The position numbers and the translations under genes are program-made. Below, one piece after another: positions 9,061 to 16,659 of a DNA stretch of 64,000 bases (the first letter of the stretch is position 1; the number at the start of each line of letters is the position of its first letter). The notes under the pieces are model-generated. The model searched no databases and was not told the origin of the DNA. It worked only from the letters and a program-made list of their open reading frames with translations. Source of the stretch: Pseudomonas sp. GM48 (GTDB lineage Bacteria > Pseudomonadota > Gammaproteobacteria > Pseudomonadales > Pseudomonadaceae); contig NZ_AKJM01000116.1 of NCBI RefSeq assembly GCF_000282335.1, positions 1-64,000 of the forward strand. The letters run 5' to 3'.

Positions 9061-9390
9061 CTAAAGCGCGTCTCTCAACTCAGCGACGATTGCCTTCTTC
9101 AACGCGGCAACCGATCGAGAGCCGGCCAGAACCAAGCGTAACCGCCCTTCGTGAAAAATCGCCAAGGATGGCACTGACCGGATGCCATACATTTGGGAGA
9201 TCGTCGGCGAAACAGCCACATCAATCCTTCCGAATGCGGCGCGAGAATGCAGCTTGTCTGCCAGGTCATGAAATACCGGCTTCATTTCCTGACATGGCTT
9301 GCACCAAGACGCCGAAAACAGAACGACGCTACTTCCTTTTGCAATGAATCGGGCGAACTGTTCTGCTTTCAAGTCTACGATACGATTCAT
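9061..9390 (-). CDS. Thioredoxin-fold protein with WCKPC active site
   Basis: 109 residues from the ATG at 9390 (GAGG five bases upstream). An in-frame ATG at 9405 also has a GGAG and would add MGEVQ. The fold is thioredoxin: LFSASWCKPC with Cys30 and Cys33, then the cis-Pro loop SVPSLAIFHEG. The dipeptide between the cysteines is Lys-Pro rather than the Gly-Pro of thioredoxin 1, which usually shifts redox potential or partner choice. There is no signal peptide, so it is cytoplasmic. It lies 74 bases downstream of a DsbA-like gene on the same strand. Confidence 0.85.
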   Translation of the reverse strand: MNRIVDLKAEQFARFIAKGSSVVLFSASWCKPCQEMKPVFHDLADKLHSRAAFGRIDVAVSPTISQMYGIRSVPSLAIFHEGRLRLVLAGSRSVAALKKAIVAELRDAL

Positions 9391-9464
9391 TTGCACCTCA
9401 CCCATAACGCCACTCCAAATCTAGAGATTGCGGCACCCACAGGTACCGCGCAGTCTCAACAGCA

Positions 9465-10160
9465 TTAATTACATCCATCCATACCGCAGACTTGACCGCT
9501 GAACGACTCATCCGCGCCATTTGATTCCAAATACATTTGATTCAATGCTTGAAGAAAGTCCTCTGGAGCTTGAGCACCTGACATAGAAAATGCATTGTTA
9601 AACACAAAAAACGGCACGCCTGATCCGAACTGGGCAGCTGTGCGCTCGTCTTCCTGCATCTGATGGCGTAATTCCATGGATGACCAGGCAACCCGAATAG
9701 ACTCGTCAGATACCCCTACAGACTTTGCAATCGACTCTAAACTACTCCGATCGAATAGCGATTTACCTTGAGTGGTACTTTGCTCATAGAGCGCTTCCAC
9801 CAAGTTCTTTTTCAACACTTCATCTTCAACCGCTTTGACGAGTACGTGAGCATCCGCAGTATCGCCAAACAGCATGGTTTCAAACCGGTAATCAAGCCCT
9901 GAAGCTTGGCCATATTGCTTCACCGTACTCATCATGCTTACGGCAGCGGCTGGACTACCCAGTTTACGTTTGAGGGCTCCTACCATAGGCTCTGCAACGT
10001 GGTTCGGGGCAAGCCGATACGCTCTTACATTGACTTGAACATTATCCTTGTAAGGGAAGCTTTCAAGCGCTTTTTCGAAACGACGCTTGGCAACCCAGCA
10101 CCAAGGACAGACGTAATCTGACCAAATATCCACTGAAAATTTTTTCGATACACTGCTCAT
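9465..10160 (-). CDS. DsbA/FrnE-like oxidoreductase (cytoplasmic)
   Basis: 231 residues. The CPWC motif is at Cys18-Cys21 in SDYVCPWCWVAKRRFEKAL, followed by the helical insertion and the cis-Pro segment SGVPFFVFNNAFSMSGAQ. This is the 2-hydroxychromene-2-carboxylate-isomerase/FrnE branch, whose members are cytosolic disulfide isomerases or oxidoreductases. There is no signal peptide. Cysteines also occur near the C-terminus (QVCGMDGC), a CxxxxC tail that could act as a secondary redox or metal site. It sits between the thioredoxin-like gene and a TetR gene, all on the minus strand. Confidence 0.85.
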   Translation of the reverse strand: MSSVSKKFSVDIWSDYVCPWCWVAKRRFEKALESFPYKDNVQVNVRAYRLAPNHVAEPMVGALKRKLGSPAAAVSMMSTVKQYGQASGLDYRFETMLFGDTADAHVLVKAVEDEVLKKNLVEALYEQSTTQGKSLFDRSSLESIAKSVGVSDESIRVAWSSMELRHQMQEDERTAAQFGSGVPFFVFNNAFSMSGAQAPEDFLQALNQMYLESNGADESFSGQVCGMDGCN

Positions 10161-10227
10161 AAATCACTCTGTATTGAAGGAAATTAAAAACGGCGCTGCT
10201 GATTGAGCGAGGACTAAAATCGAATGT

Positions 10228-10854
10228 TTAAACACAACTCGTTTGATGGTCGATGGGATGTTTTATCTCACGACACGATTTAACGGCCGACCGCTCTAAC
10301 GAATCGAGTAAATAGTCGAATCCAGCTAATGGATCTGCTGATCTACCCAATGTCCAGTCAATGAAGCTCGCACCTTCTAATGTGCTTAACAGCATAAATG
10401 CATAGGATTTAGCGGGTTTGGCCAATAACCAACCTTTCTGAATAGCAGCCTCACTAATAGTTCTTTCAAGCCAGTCCAGCTGGGTCTCAAAAAAGGCTCT
10501 AGTAAGAACTTGAAGCGATAAAGGCAGTGCTGCCATTTCTGCAGCCAGTGCGCCACACAAAGGAAGAAGCCCTTCATTCGCACTGATGACGAAAAGGCGC
10601 GAAAACGCTTGAAGCCGCTTCATCGGATCCTGATCATCTTCCTCAATTGACCTCATGGTCGCGTCGAAGCGATTGATAGAATCCTTGATCAACTCTTGAC
10701 CAAGACACTCTTTGGTTGGGAAGTGATGATGAATACTGGCTTTTCTAATACCTATCGTCGCGGCAAGATCAGCGTAACTAAATGCTGAGTAGCCTTTAGA
10801 CCTCATCTGGCTTTCCGCGACTTTTAACAGTGCTGCTCTTGTCGAAATCGACAT
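10228..10854 (-). CDS. TetR-family repressor (copy 1 of a paralogous pair)
   Basis: 208 residues. The N-terminal HTH is clear: SYADLAATIGIRKASIHHHF, then PTKECLG. The ligand domain has GLLPLCGALAAEMAALP, nearly the same as in the second TetR at 12843-13406, so the two are paralogues. The ATG at 10854 has AGGAG seven bases upstream, and a 7-bp hairpin abuts that site. Position next to the DsbA-like gene and downstream of the SDR suggests control of the thiol/redox block. The inducer is unknown. Confidence 0.88.
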   Translation of the reverse strand: MSISTRAALLKVAESQMRSKGYSAFSYADLAATIGIRKASIHHHFPTKECLGQELIKDSINRFDATMRSIEEDDQDPMKRLQAFSRLFVISANEGLLPLCGALAAEMAALPLSLQVLTRAFFETQLDWLERTISEAAIQKGWLLAKPAKSYAFMLLSTLEGASFIDWTLGRSADPLAGFDYLLDSLERSAVKSCREIKHPIDHQTSCV

Positions 10855-10865
10855 TGAATACTCCT

Positions 10866-10884
10866 GCGGCTGGGCTTCAGCCGC
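10866..10884. promoter_or_regulatory. Inverted repeat abutting the tetR ribosome-binding site
   Basis: GCGGCTG (10866-10872) and CAGCCGC (10878-10884) flank five bases, immediately 5' of the AGGAG of the TetR gene. It could be an autoregulatory operator or an mRNA hairpin limiting translation. Confidence 0.4.
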
Positions 10885-10895
10885 CCTACACCAAG

Positions 10896-10917
10896 AGCTG
10901 GCAAGCAGTTGCCAGCT
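10896..10917. promoter_or_regulatory. Perfect 9-bp inverted repeat between SDR and tetR genes
   Basis: AGCTGGCAA (10896-10904) and TTGCCAGCT (10909-10917) with a 4-base loop. It is either the terminator of the upstream SDR gene (there is no T run) or a TetR operator. Confidence 0.4.
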
Positions 10918-11029
10918 GGGCCAGTCGAATGGCCTTGAATGAACGTTCGAGCCATTGCACCTCCCAGCACTTTTGGTGATGGAATGGAAGTCGCCTTAGA
11001 CGACCTCCATCAGATAGCGATATCTGAAA

Positions 11030-11803
11030 TCAGGCACGAACGGCCATAATTCCAGCATCAACGTCCCAGATTGCTCCGGTCACCCACGACGTCTTGTCCG
11101 AGAGCAGGAACACGATGGTGTTGGCCACATCTTCCGGAACACCGACTCTCCCCAGTGGGTGGAAATCGTTCAGCGACTTCATCGCTTCTGGGATCGCCTC
11201 TTTGTCCATGAACCCTTCATAGATCGAGGTGTGAACGATCCCTGGCGAAACGGCGTTGACGCGGATACCCGAGTGAGCCAATTCAATTGCCAGGTTGCGT
11301 GTCAGCGCATGCAGACCTGCCTTCGCCATGGAGTAGGCGGAGGCCGGCGAACCTGCCAAGGCGGCCTGTGCACCAATGGAGCCGACGTTGACAATTGAGC
11401 CTTCGCGCTTGGCGGCGAGCATGTTCTTGACTACTGCCTGGGTGATGAAGAACGTCGCACGGTTGAGAGACAGGTACATGTCGTACTCAGCTTCGTCGTG
11501 CTCGGTGAAGGCTTTGGGAATGAAAATGCCAGCGGAGTTAACCATCAGACTGATATCGCTATGGTTGGCATTGATTTCGTTGCGAACGAAATTCATGCCC
11601 TCTTCAGTCATGAGGTTTGCAACAATCACGGACACCGGGCCAAACGCGCTCAGCTCACTACGGACGGCCTCTGCCTTGTCTTGTTTGCTGCCTGTCAACA
11701 CCACACTACCGCCGGCTTTGAGCACCATGCGGGCAGTTTCCAGACCCATACCACTGGTACCACCGACAACAAGCAGTTTCTTACCTTTGAAAAAATCGTT
11801 CAT
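11030..11803 (-). CDS. Short-chain dehydrogenase/reductase (SDR)
   Basis: 257 residues. The start is the ATG at 11803, with GGAG six bases upstream; the open frame reaches a TTG at 11815. It has VVGGTSGMG for the cofactor, NSAG, the catalytic YSMAKAG and NAVSPGIVHTSIYEG. The C-terminus has SWVTGAIWDVDAGIMAVRA. The SGMG variant of the glycine motif is common in this family. It lies between OsmC and TetR copy 1 on the same strand. It could reduce reactive carbonyls, which would fit the thiol/redox setting, but that is inference. Confidence 0.85.
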   Translation of the reverse strand: MNDFFKGKKLLVVGGTSGMGLETARMVLKAGGSVVLTGSKQDKAEAVRSELSAFGPVSVIVANLMTEEGMNFVRNEINANHSDISLMVNSAGIFIPKAFTEHDEAEYDMYLSLNRATFFITQAVVKNMLAAKREGSIVNVGSIGAQAALAGSPASAYSMAKAGLHALTRNLAIELAHSGIRVNAVSPGIVHTSIYEGFMDKEAIPEAMKSLNDFHPLGRVGVPEDVANTIVFLLSDKTSWVTGAIWDVDAGIMAVRA

Positions 11804-11838
11804 TTCATACTCCAAGTAGCTAAGTTTTCGAAAGTTGT

Positions 11839-11868
11839 AGCGCCAGAGATCATTCGTCTACTGGCGCT
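11839..11868 (-). terminator. Hairpin between osmC-like and SDR genes
   Basis: AGCGCCAG (11839-11846) pairs with CTGGCGCT (11861-11868) across a 14-base loop. It lies in the 99-base gap after the OsmC stop and before the SDR start. No T run is evident. Confidence 0.4.
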
Positions 11869-11902
11869 CTTAGGGTTTGGAAAGACTCAAACCCGAGGAA
11901 AA

Positions 11903-12457
11903 TCAGTCCTCACGAACCTCGAGGGTTGGCACCATGCGGATGGCTTTCGAGAAGTTGGCGTAGTTGACCGAAGTCTTGAGCACATTCTTATGCAGTTCTT
12001 CCACGCGCTCACGGGGCGCGTCAGTGTGCAGGCGAACTACGAAGCTCACTTCGTCGTAGCCTGGGTTAACGCTCTCGTCGAGGCCCAGGAAACCACGCAG
12101 ATCGAGGGTACCGTCCGTCTCGATTTCCAAGCTGTGGATCTTGATGCCCATCATGGCCGCGTTGGCAGCATAGCCAACCGACATACAGGCGTTGAGCGCC
12201 GCCATCAGGAGTTCTTGAGGGTTCGGCGCCGAGTTCTGGCCCAGCAGTTCATTCGGCTCATCGGCGACGATCTCGAAATCACGCGAATAGGTTTCACCGG
12301 CAAGGCTGTAGCGGCTGACTTTCGCCACAGAGCGAGTCTGGCCTTTCCACTCGGTCTTGACGTTAAAGCTCGCGTGACGCTTGGTCGCATCCTCAGCAAC
12401 ACCTTGTGCAAACTGCTGCAGGGCGGCTACGTCAATACCATTCAGGTTATTCGTCAT
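11903..12457 (-). CDS. OsmC-family protein with a single cysteine
   Basis: 184 residues. The start is the ATG at 12457 with GAGG about nine bases upstream; the frame is open to 12601 without homology. NPQELLMAALNACMSVGYAA is the conserved OsmC helix with its first catalytic Cys. Classic OsmC/Ohr peroxidases use two cysteines. Here the region that would carry the second reads KTSVNYANFSK, and the whole protein has only one Cys. It may be a one-Cys peroxidase or no longer an Ohr-type enzyme. It heads the minus-strand run towards the SDR and TetR copy 1. Confidence 0.85.
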   Translation of the reverse strand: MTNNLNGIDVAALQQFAQGVAEDATKRHASFNVKTEWKGQTRSVAKVSRYSLAGETYSRDFEIVADEPNELLGQNSAPNPQELLMAALNACMSVGYAANAAMMGIKIHSLEIETDGTLDLRGFLGLDESVNPGYDEVSFVVRLHTDAPRERVEELHKNVLKTSVNYANFSKAIRMVPTLEVRED

Positions 12458-12842
12458 TTGGTAAGTCCTCTGTGGAATGCATTTTTGCGCGTGGGTTGAT
12501 GTTCGACGAAAGAACTCTACCAACTGGTAGGATGGCTTGCAATAGGATTTTGTGAAATCGGATGAACCACTCAAGAAGCTAATGACGCAACCGGCCCTCA
12601 AGCCTCATTAAACGTAGCGCACAGCGAAACACCGCTTGTCCGAACGGACAGACGGAGGCAGCTACCGAACAGGCAGCGCACCTAGAATTTTGTGTTCAAG
12701 CAGAGAAATACCGCTTAGGAGAGGATATCTTTAGCGCATCTGAGGGGATAACGAGGTGAAGCCCACCAGAAAAGATGGGCAGAAACAATAACTTGAAGAG
12801 ACGTCTGCGAGCCGGATGGTGAAAATATGTTCTAAGGGTAAG
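12458..12842. promoter_or_regulatory. 385-base gap upstream of the OsmC-like gene, with two operator-like palindromes
   Basis: CTACCA-AC-TGGTAG lies at 12517-12530, 60 bases upstream of the OsmC start. TGTCCG-AA-CGGACA lies at 12637-12650. Both have 6-bp arms and a 2-base centre, the geometry of TetR-family sites, and a TetR gene lies on each side. No gene is seen in the gap. Confidence 0.5.
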
Positions 12843-13406
12843 TTACGATACGATAATATTTTGCAAAATCAAATCAAACCCAGACTGATCAACCACTTTA
12901 TCGTTGAGCGCCCAAGAAACAAAACTGCTACCTTCTAGCAAGCTTAAAATCGCTCTTGAAATCTCTTTTGGATTAAGATCTGCTTTTATAATCTTCTCGG
13001 ATTGACCTATTGCCAGGTTACTTTCTAACCATTCAATATGTATTTCGAAGAATTTTTTGGTCAACTCTTTTAGGCTGTCTGGCAGAGCAGATAGTTCAGC
13101 GGCAAGCGCGCCACAAAGAGGTAACATTCCGTTTTTTGAGCTATCGATAAACAATGCCGAAAACTCTTTCAATCGCAAGACTATATCGGAACTTTCTTCG
13201 TTGATTGACTCTAGGTTTTTGGTAAATCTAAAAAGATAGCTTTCAATGACGGCAATCCCGAGCCCTTCTTTTGTAGGGAAATGGTGATGAATGCTCGCCT
13301 TTTTTATACCAATTTCATCCGCTAAATCGGCATAACTAAATGCAGCGTAACCTTTGGTGCGTAGTAATAACTCAGCAGTGCTTAAAAGGTCGGAACGGGT
13401 GCTCAT
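12843..13406 (-). CDS. TetR-family repressor (copy 2 of a paralogous pair)
   Basis: 187 residues. The HTH is SYADLADEIGIKKASIHHHF then PTKEGLG, almost the same as copy 1, and GMLPLCGALAAELSALP is shared. It is visibly more AT-rich than copy 1 (many Ile, Lys, Asn, Ser codons ending in A or T), so the two probably entered by different routes, rather than by recent tandem duplication. An AATACA/TGTATT inverted repeat (13427-13432 and 13444-13449) lies just upstream of its start and may be its operator. Confidence 0.88.
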   Translation of the reverse strand: MSTRSDLLSTAELLLRTKGYAAFSYADLADEIGIKKASIHHHFPTKEGLGIAVIESYLFRFTKNLESINEESSDIVLRLKEFSALFIDSSKNGMLPLCGALAAELSALPDSLKELTKKFFEIHIEWLESNLAIGQSEKIIKADLNPKEISRAILSLLEGSSFVSWALNDKVVDQSGFDLILQNIIVS

Positions 13407-13514
13407 AAAGCTTACCTTGAATTTTTAATACACTCATATTAGCTGTATTGGCACAATGGTTCAACACATGACGATGAGAGGGTCGCCATAACGGGCCCTC
13501 TCATCGCTGTTAAG

Positions 13515-15002
13515 CTATACCCCTACCTGGCTGGAATTGCGCTCAAATTCTTCGAAGCCCTTCGCTCTGGAACGGACAGACTTCGACCAGCCCAGCATCA
13601 ATGCTCCTGCTACTAACGGTATGGAAAGAACAGTATAAGTTCCATTTGGGTAATCGAAACCCAAAAGAATCAATACAACAAGCAGGAAACCAAGCGTCAG
13701 CCAAGAGGTAAACGGTGCGCCAGGCATTTTAAATGAGACCATCTCGACCTCACCTCTCTTCACCGCACGACGATAATTTATCTGAGACAGGACAATGAAT
13801 GCCCAGGTGGAAAGAATTCCGAGCGACACCAGGTTGAGCAAGAGTTCAAATAACTGAGATGGGATCAGAAAATTCAATACTACGCCAAATACGTTGATCC
13901 CCATGGTGACCAAGATCCCCATATAAGGTACCCCTTGGGTGCTCATACGCTTAAACATTTTTGGCGCTGACCCACCCATGGCTAGTGATCTCAAAACGCG
14001 ACCAGTGGCGTACAAGCCAGAATTGAGGCTTGAGAGCGCCGCCGTCATTACAACGATGTTCATGACGGAGCCAATGCCTGGAATACCAAGTGCCTCAAAA
14101 AAAGTTACAAAAGGACTGACGTTAGCGCTATAGGCTGTCCAAGGCAGCACAGTAACGAGCAAAAATACCGACCCCACATAAAACAGACCTATTCTCCAGA
14201 TCACGCCATTGATTGCTTTAGGGATAACGCTTTTAGCATCCGCCGTCTCACCGGCAGCAGTACCCACCAACTCTATGCTCGCATAAGCGAAGATTACGCC
14301 TTGTACGATGATAATCGCGGGTAGAAGCCCATGAGGAAATATGCCCCCGTTATCTGTGATCAAGTGCAAGCCAGGAATGTGCCCTGCAACCTCATGGCCC
14401 GTAGCAAAGAAGAACGATCCGATCACCAGAAATATACTGATGGCCGCGACCTTTATCACTGCAAACCAGAATTCCATTTCACCAAACCATTTGACGCCAA
14501 CCATATTCATCAATGTCACTACGCCCAAAGCGCTTAGTGCGAATACCCACTGCGGAACATCCGAAAAAACACTCCAGTATTTCATATAAATAGCAATTGC
14601 CGTTATATCAACAACACCTGTTAACGCCCAAACCACGAAATACATCCAACCCGCAACGAAAGAAGCACGCTCCCCCATGAACTCTCTTGTGTAGGATACA
14701 AAACTGCCACTGCTCGGACGGTGCATCACTAGCTCACCCAGCGCCCTCAAAATGAAAAAAGCAAATATCCCGCAGACTAGATAAACCACTGCAAGTGCTG
14801 GCCCAGCGATTTGTAATCGGGCACCGGCACCTAAGAACAGTCCGGTGCCAATTGCCCCACCTAACGCCATCATCTGTACATGACGCTTCTTCAAATGCTT
14901 TGAATACCCGCTTTCATGGGAGTCGAGCCAATCCGACCTATTTTTTAGTTCACTGTTGCCACACAAAACTTCTGACGGAGACTGTTTTTCTTGTTTTCTC
15001 AT
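13515..15002 (-). CDS. ansP: Amino-acid permease of the L-asparagine permease (AnsP) type
   Basis: 495 residues and about 12 spans. The ATG at 15002 gives the usual AnsP length; the frame is open to 15149. E. coli AnsP stretches recognisable here include the GGAIGTGLFLGAGARLQ motif of the APC superfamily, LHLITDNGGIFPHGLLPA, SIELVGTAAGE and FDYPNGTYTVLSIP. It imports asparagine or a related neutral amino acid with protons. It is divergent from a cystathionine-beta-lyase-like gene, so the substrate might instead be a sulfur amino acid. Confidence 0.85.
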   Translation of the reverse strand: MRKQEKQSPSEVLCGNSELKNRSDWLDSHESGYSKHLKKRHVQMMALGGAIGTGLFLGAGARLQIAGPALAVVYLVCGIFAFFILRALGELVMHRPSSGSFVSYTREFMGERASFVAGWMYFVVWALTGVVDITAIAIYMKYWSVFSDVPQWVFALSALGVVTLMNMVGVKWFGEMEFWFAVIKVAAISIFLVIGSFFFATGHEVAGHIPGLHLITDNGGIFPHGLLPAIIIVQGVIFAYASIELVGTAAGETADAKSVIPKAINGVIWRIGLFYVGSVFLLVTVLPWTAYSANVSPFVTFFEALGIPGIGSVMNIVVMTAALSSLNSGLYATGRVLRSLAMGGSAPKMFKRMSTQGVPYMGILVTMGINVFGVVLNFLIPSQLFELLLNLVSLGILSTWAFIVLSQINYRRAVKRGEVEMVSFKMPGAPFTSWLTLGFLLVVLILLGFDYPNGTYTVLSIPLVAGALMLGWSKSVRSRAKGFEEFERNSSQVGV

Positions 15003-15386
15003 GTTCCACCCAAGCGAGTAATTTGCAGTTGTTTTTCTTATCCCTTGCAAACCTAACTTCTTCCTCCCATTCCAAATGGGAAGTGCGAGAGAGGCTTTGA
15101 CATTCCTGTCGTCAACGACACCAAACCTCTCCCAATCAATCCATCGCATGTTCGGATCATAACTTTCGGTCGACCAAGTAGAAAAACCCGAACCACAAAA
15201 AACCTACCATCCACTTGATAGCCATGCAAACAATTTTTTTCATTGCTTGCAACCCGTTGTTTTAAATAGTATTTATCAAAACACCAACCTTATGGTAGAC
15301 ATTTAAGATGAATGGTATTTTAATCCTTAACCAGCGTTAGAAAACGCGCGACCAGACCTCATCCCAACGCAAAATTGGAAGCCCGT
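15003..15386. promoter_or_regulatory. 384-base divergent region between ansP-like and metC-like genes
   Basis: Non-coding and AT-rich towards metC. It contains a perfect 13-bp palindrome TAAATA-G-TATTTA at 15263-15275, a candidate operator shared by both genes. No firm promoter could be assigned. Confidence 0.45.
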
Positions 15387-16556
15387 ATGAAAAAATATAA
15401 AAATGTACAAACTCTACTCGCCCATGCTTCTATCGAGCCTGAACAGCATCACGGCTTCGTAAATACGCCGGTTTACCGGGGTTCCACGGTCGCTTTTCCT
15501 ACGTGTGAATCGATGCGTGAGGGACGCCAAAAATATACGTATGGCCGGTGGAACAACCCTTCGACAGAAGCTTTGACTCAGGCCCTCCAGCAACTGGAGG
15601 GGGCGGAAGGTACGGTTCTTTGCCCTTCAGGGCTCTCAGCATGTACGACTGCCATATTGTCCGTGGTGGGAACTGGGGATCACCTGCTAATTGCCGACAA
15701 CGTGTATTCACCGATCAGGGCTTTTTGTGAGCAGGTGGGTCGCCGCCTTGGAATCGAGGTCTCGTTCTACGACCCGACAATAGGTGCCGGCATCATAGAT
15801 TTCCTCAAGCCAAACACTAAAGCAATCTATACCGAATCCCCTGGCTCTTTGACTTTGGAAATACAAGATATCCCTGCCATAGCCAAGGTTGCCCATGATC
15901 ATGACATCCTGGTTATTGCAGATAATACTTGGGGGACTCCGCTTTACTTTCCATCACTGGAACTGGGTGCGGATCTATCCATTATGGCCGCCACGAAATA
16001 TATCGTCGGCCACTCCGATGCAGTTCTTGGCACCGTATCAGCCTCCAAGCGTGCATGGGACAGCCTAAAGCGATTCCATTTCAACATGGGCTTGTTTGCC
16101 AGTCCTGATGACGTGACGCTGGCACTTCGGGGAATGAGAACCCTAGATGTGCGACTTGAACGTCATTATAAAAACGCGACGATAGTGGCTAAGTGGCTGG
16201 AGACACGCAAGGAAGTGGAAGCAGTTTATTATCCCGCATTAGAATCTCACCCTCAGCACCAGTTATGGAAAAGGGATTTCACAGGGGCATCTGGGTTACT
16301 GTCATTCGTGACCAAACCCTCCACACAAGCAGCAGCAGATGCGCTCTTGGATAGCCTATCGTTGTTTTCTATTGGCTACTCTTGGGGCGGTTTTGAAAGC
16401 TTGGCGATGATTGCAGATCCCAAACCCGTTAGAAGCGCGACGTCTTGGGAAGTGGATGGGCACCTTGTGCGGCTTCATATAGGTCTTGAAGACCCATCTG
16501 ATCTGATCGACGACCTCGAAAAAGGCTTTGCGAATTTCAATTTGTTACGTGGTTAA
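15387..16556 (+). CDS. metC: Cystathionine beta-lyase-like PLP enzyme
   Basis: 389 residues. The ATG at 15387 has GGAAG six bases upstream; the open frame begins at a TTG at 15375. This is a Cys/Met-metabolism PLP enzyme: YGRWNNPSTEAL, LCPSGLSACTTAI, the Asp pocket VIADNTWGTP, and the Schiff-base Lys in MAATKYIVGHSD. It ends with a GYSWGGFESL and HIGLEDPSDLIDDLE. The LGT-V-SASK segment and lack of a gamma-lyase signature favour beta-lyase: cystathionine (or Cys) to homocysteine, pyruvate and ammonia. It may generate sulfide near the sulfide-oxidation genes. Confidence 0.87.
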   Translation: MKKYKNVQTLLAHASIEPEQHHGFVNTPVYRGSTVAFPTCESMREGRQKYTYGRWNNPSTEALTQALQQLEGAEGTVLCPSGLSACTTAILSVVGTGDHLLIADNVYSPIRAFCEQVGRRLGIEVSFYDPTIGAGIIDFLKPNTKAIYTESPGSLTLEIQDIPAIAKVAHDHDILVIADNTWGTPLYFPSLELGADLSIMAATKYIVGHSDAVLGTVSASKRAWDSLKRFHFNMGLFASPDDVTLALRGMRTLDVRLERHYKNATIVAKWLETRKEVEAVYYPALESHPQHQLWKRDFTGASGLLSFVTKPSTQAAADALLDSLSLFSIGYSWGGFESLAMIADPKPVRSATSWEVDGHLVRLHIGLEDPSDLIDDLEKGFANFNLLRG

Positions 16557-16578
16557 TCTTACGTCAGTCAATTATAAA

Positions 16579-16600
16579 CACAGCCCTTTATTGGGCTGTG
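16579..16600. terminator. Bidirectional terminator-like hairpin between metC and fisR
   Basis: CACAGCCC (16579-16586) and GGGCTGTG (16593-16600) with a 6-base loop, between convergent stops at 16556 and 16660. Confidence 0.6.
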
Positions 16601-16659
16601 CTCACTTGACCGCCAAATCCCATAAAGATCAACTCTTCAATGCGGCTCAGCATCAAGAA

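Noticed and set aside
11498..12499. Plus-strand 333-codon frame
   Set aside because: It is antisense to the SDR and OsmC genes, which have clear motifs and starts.
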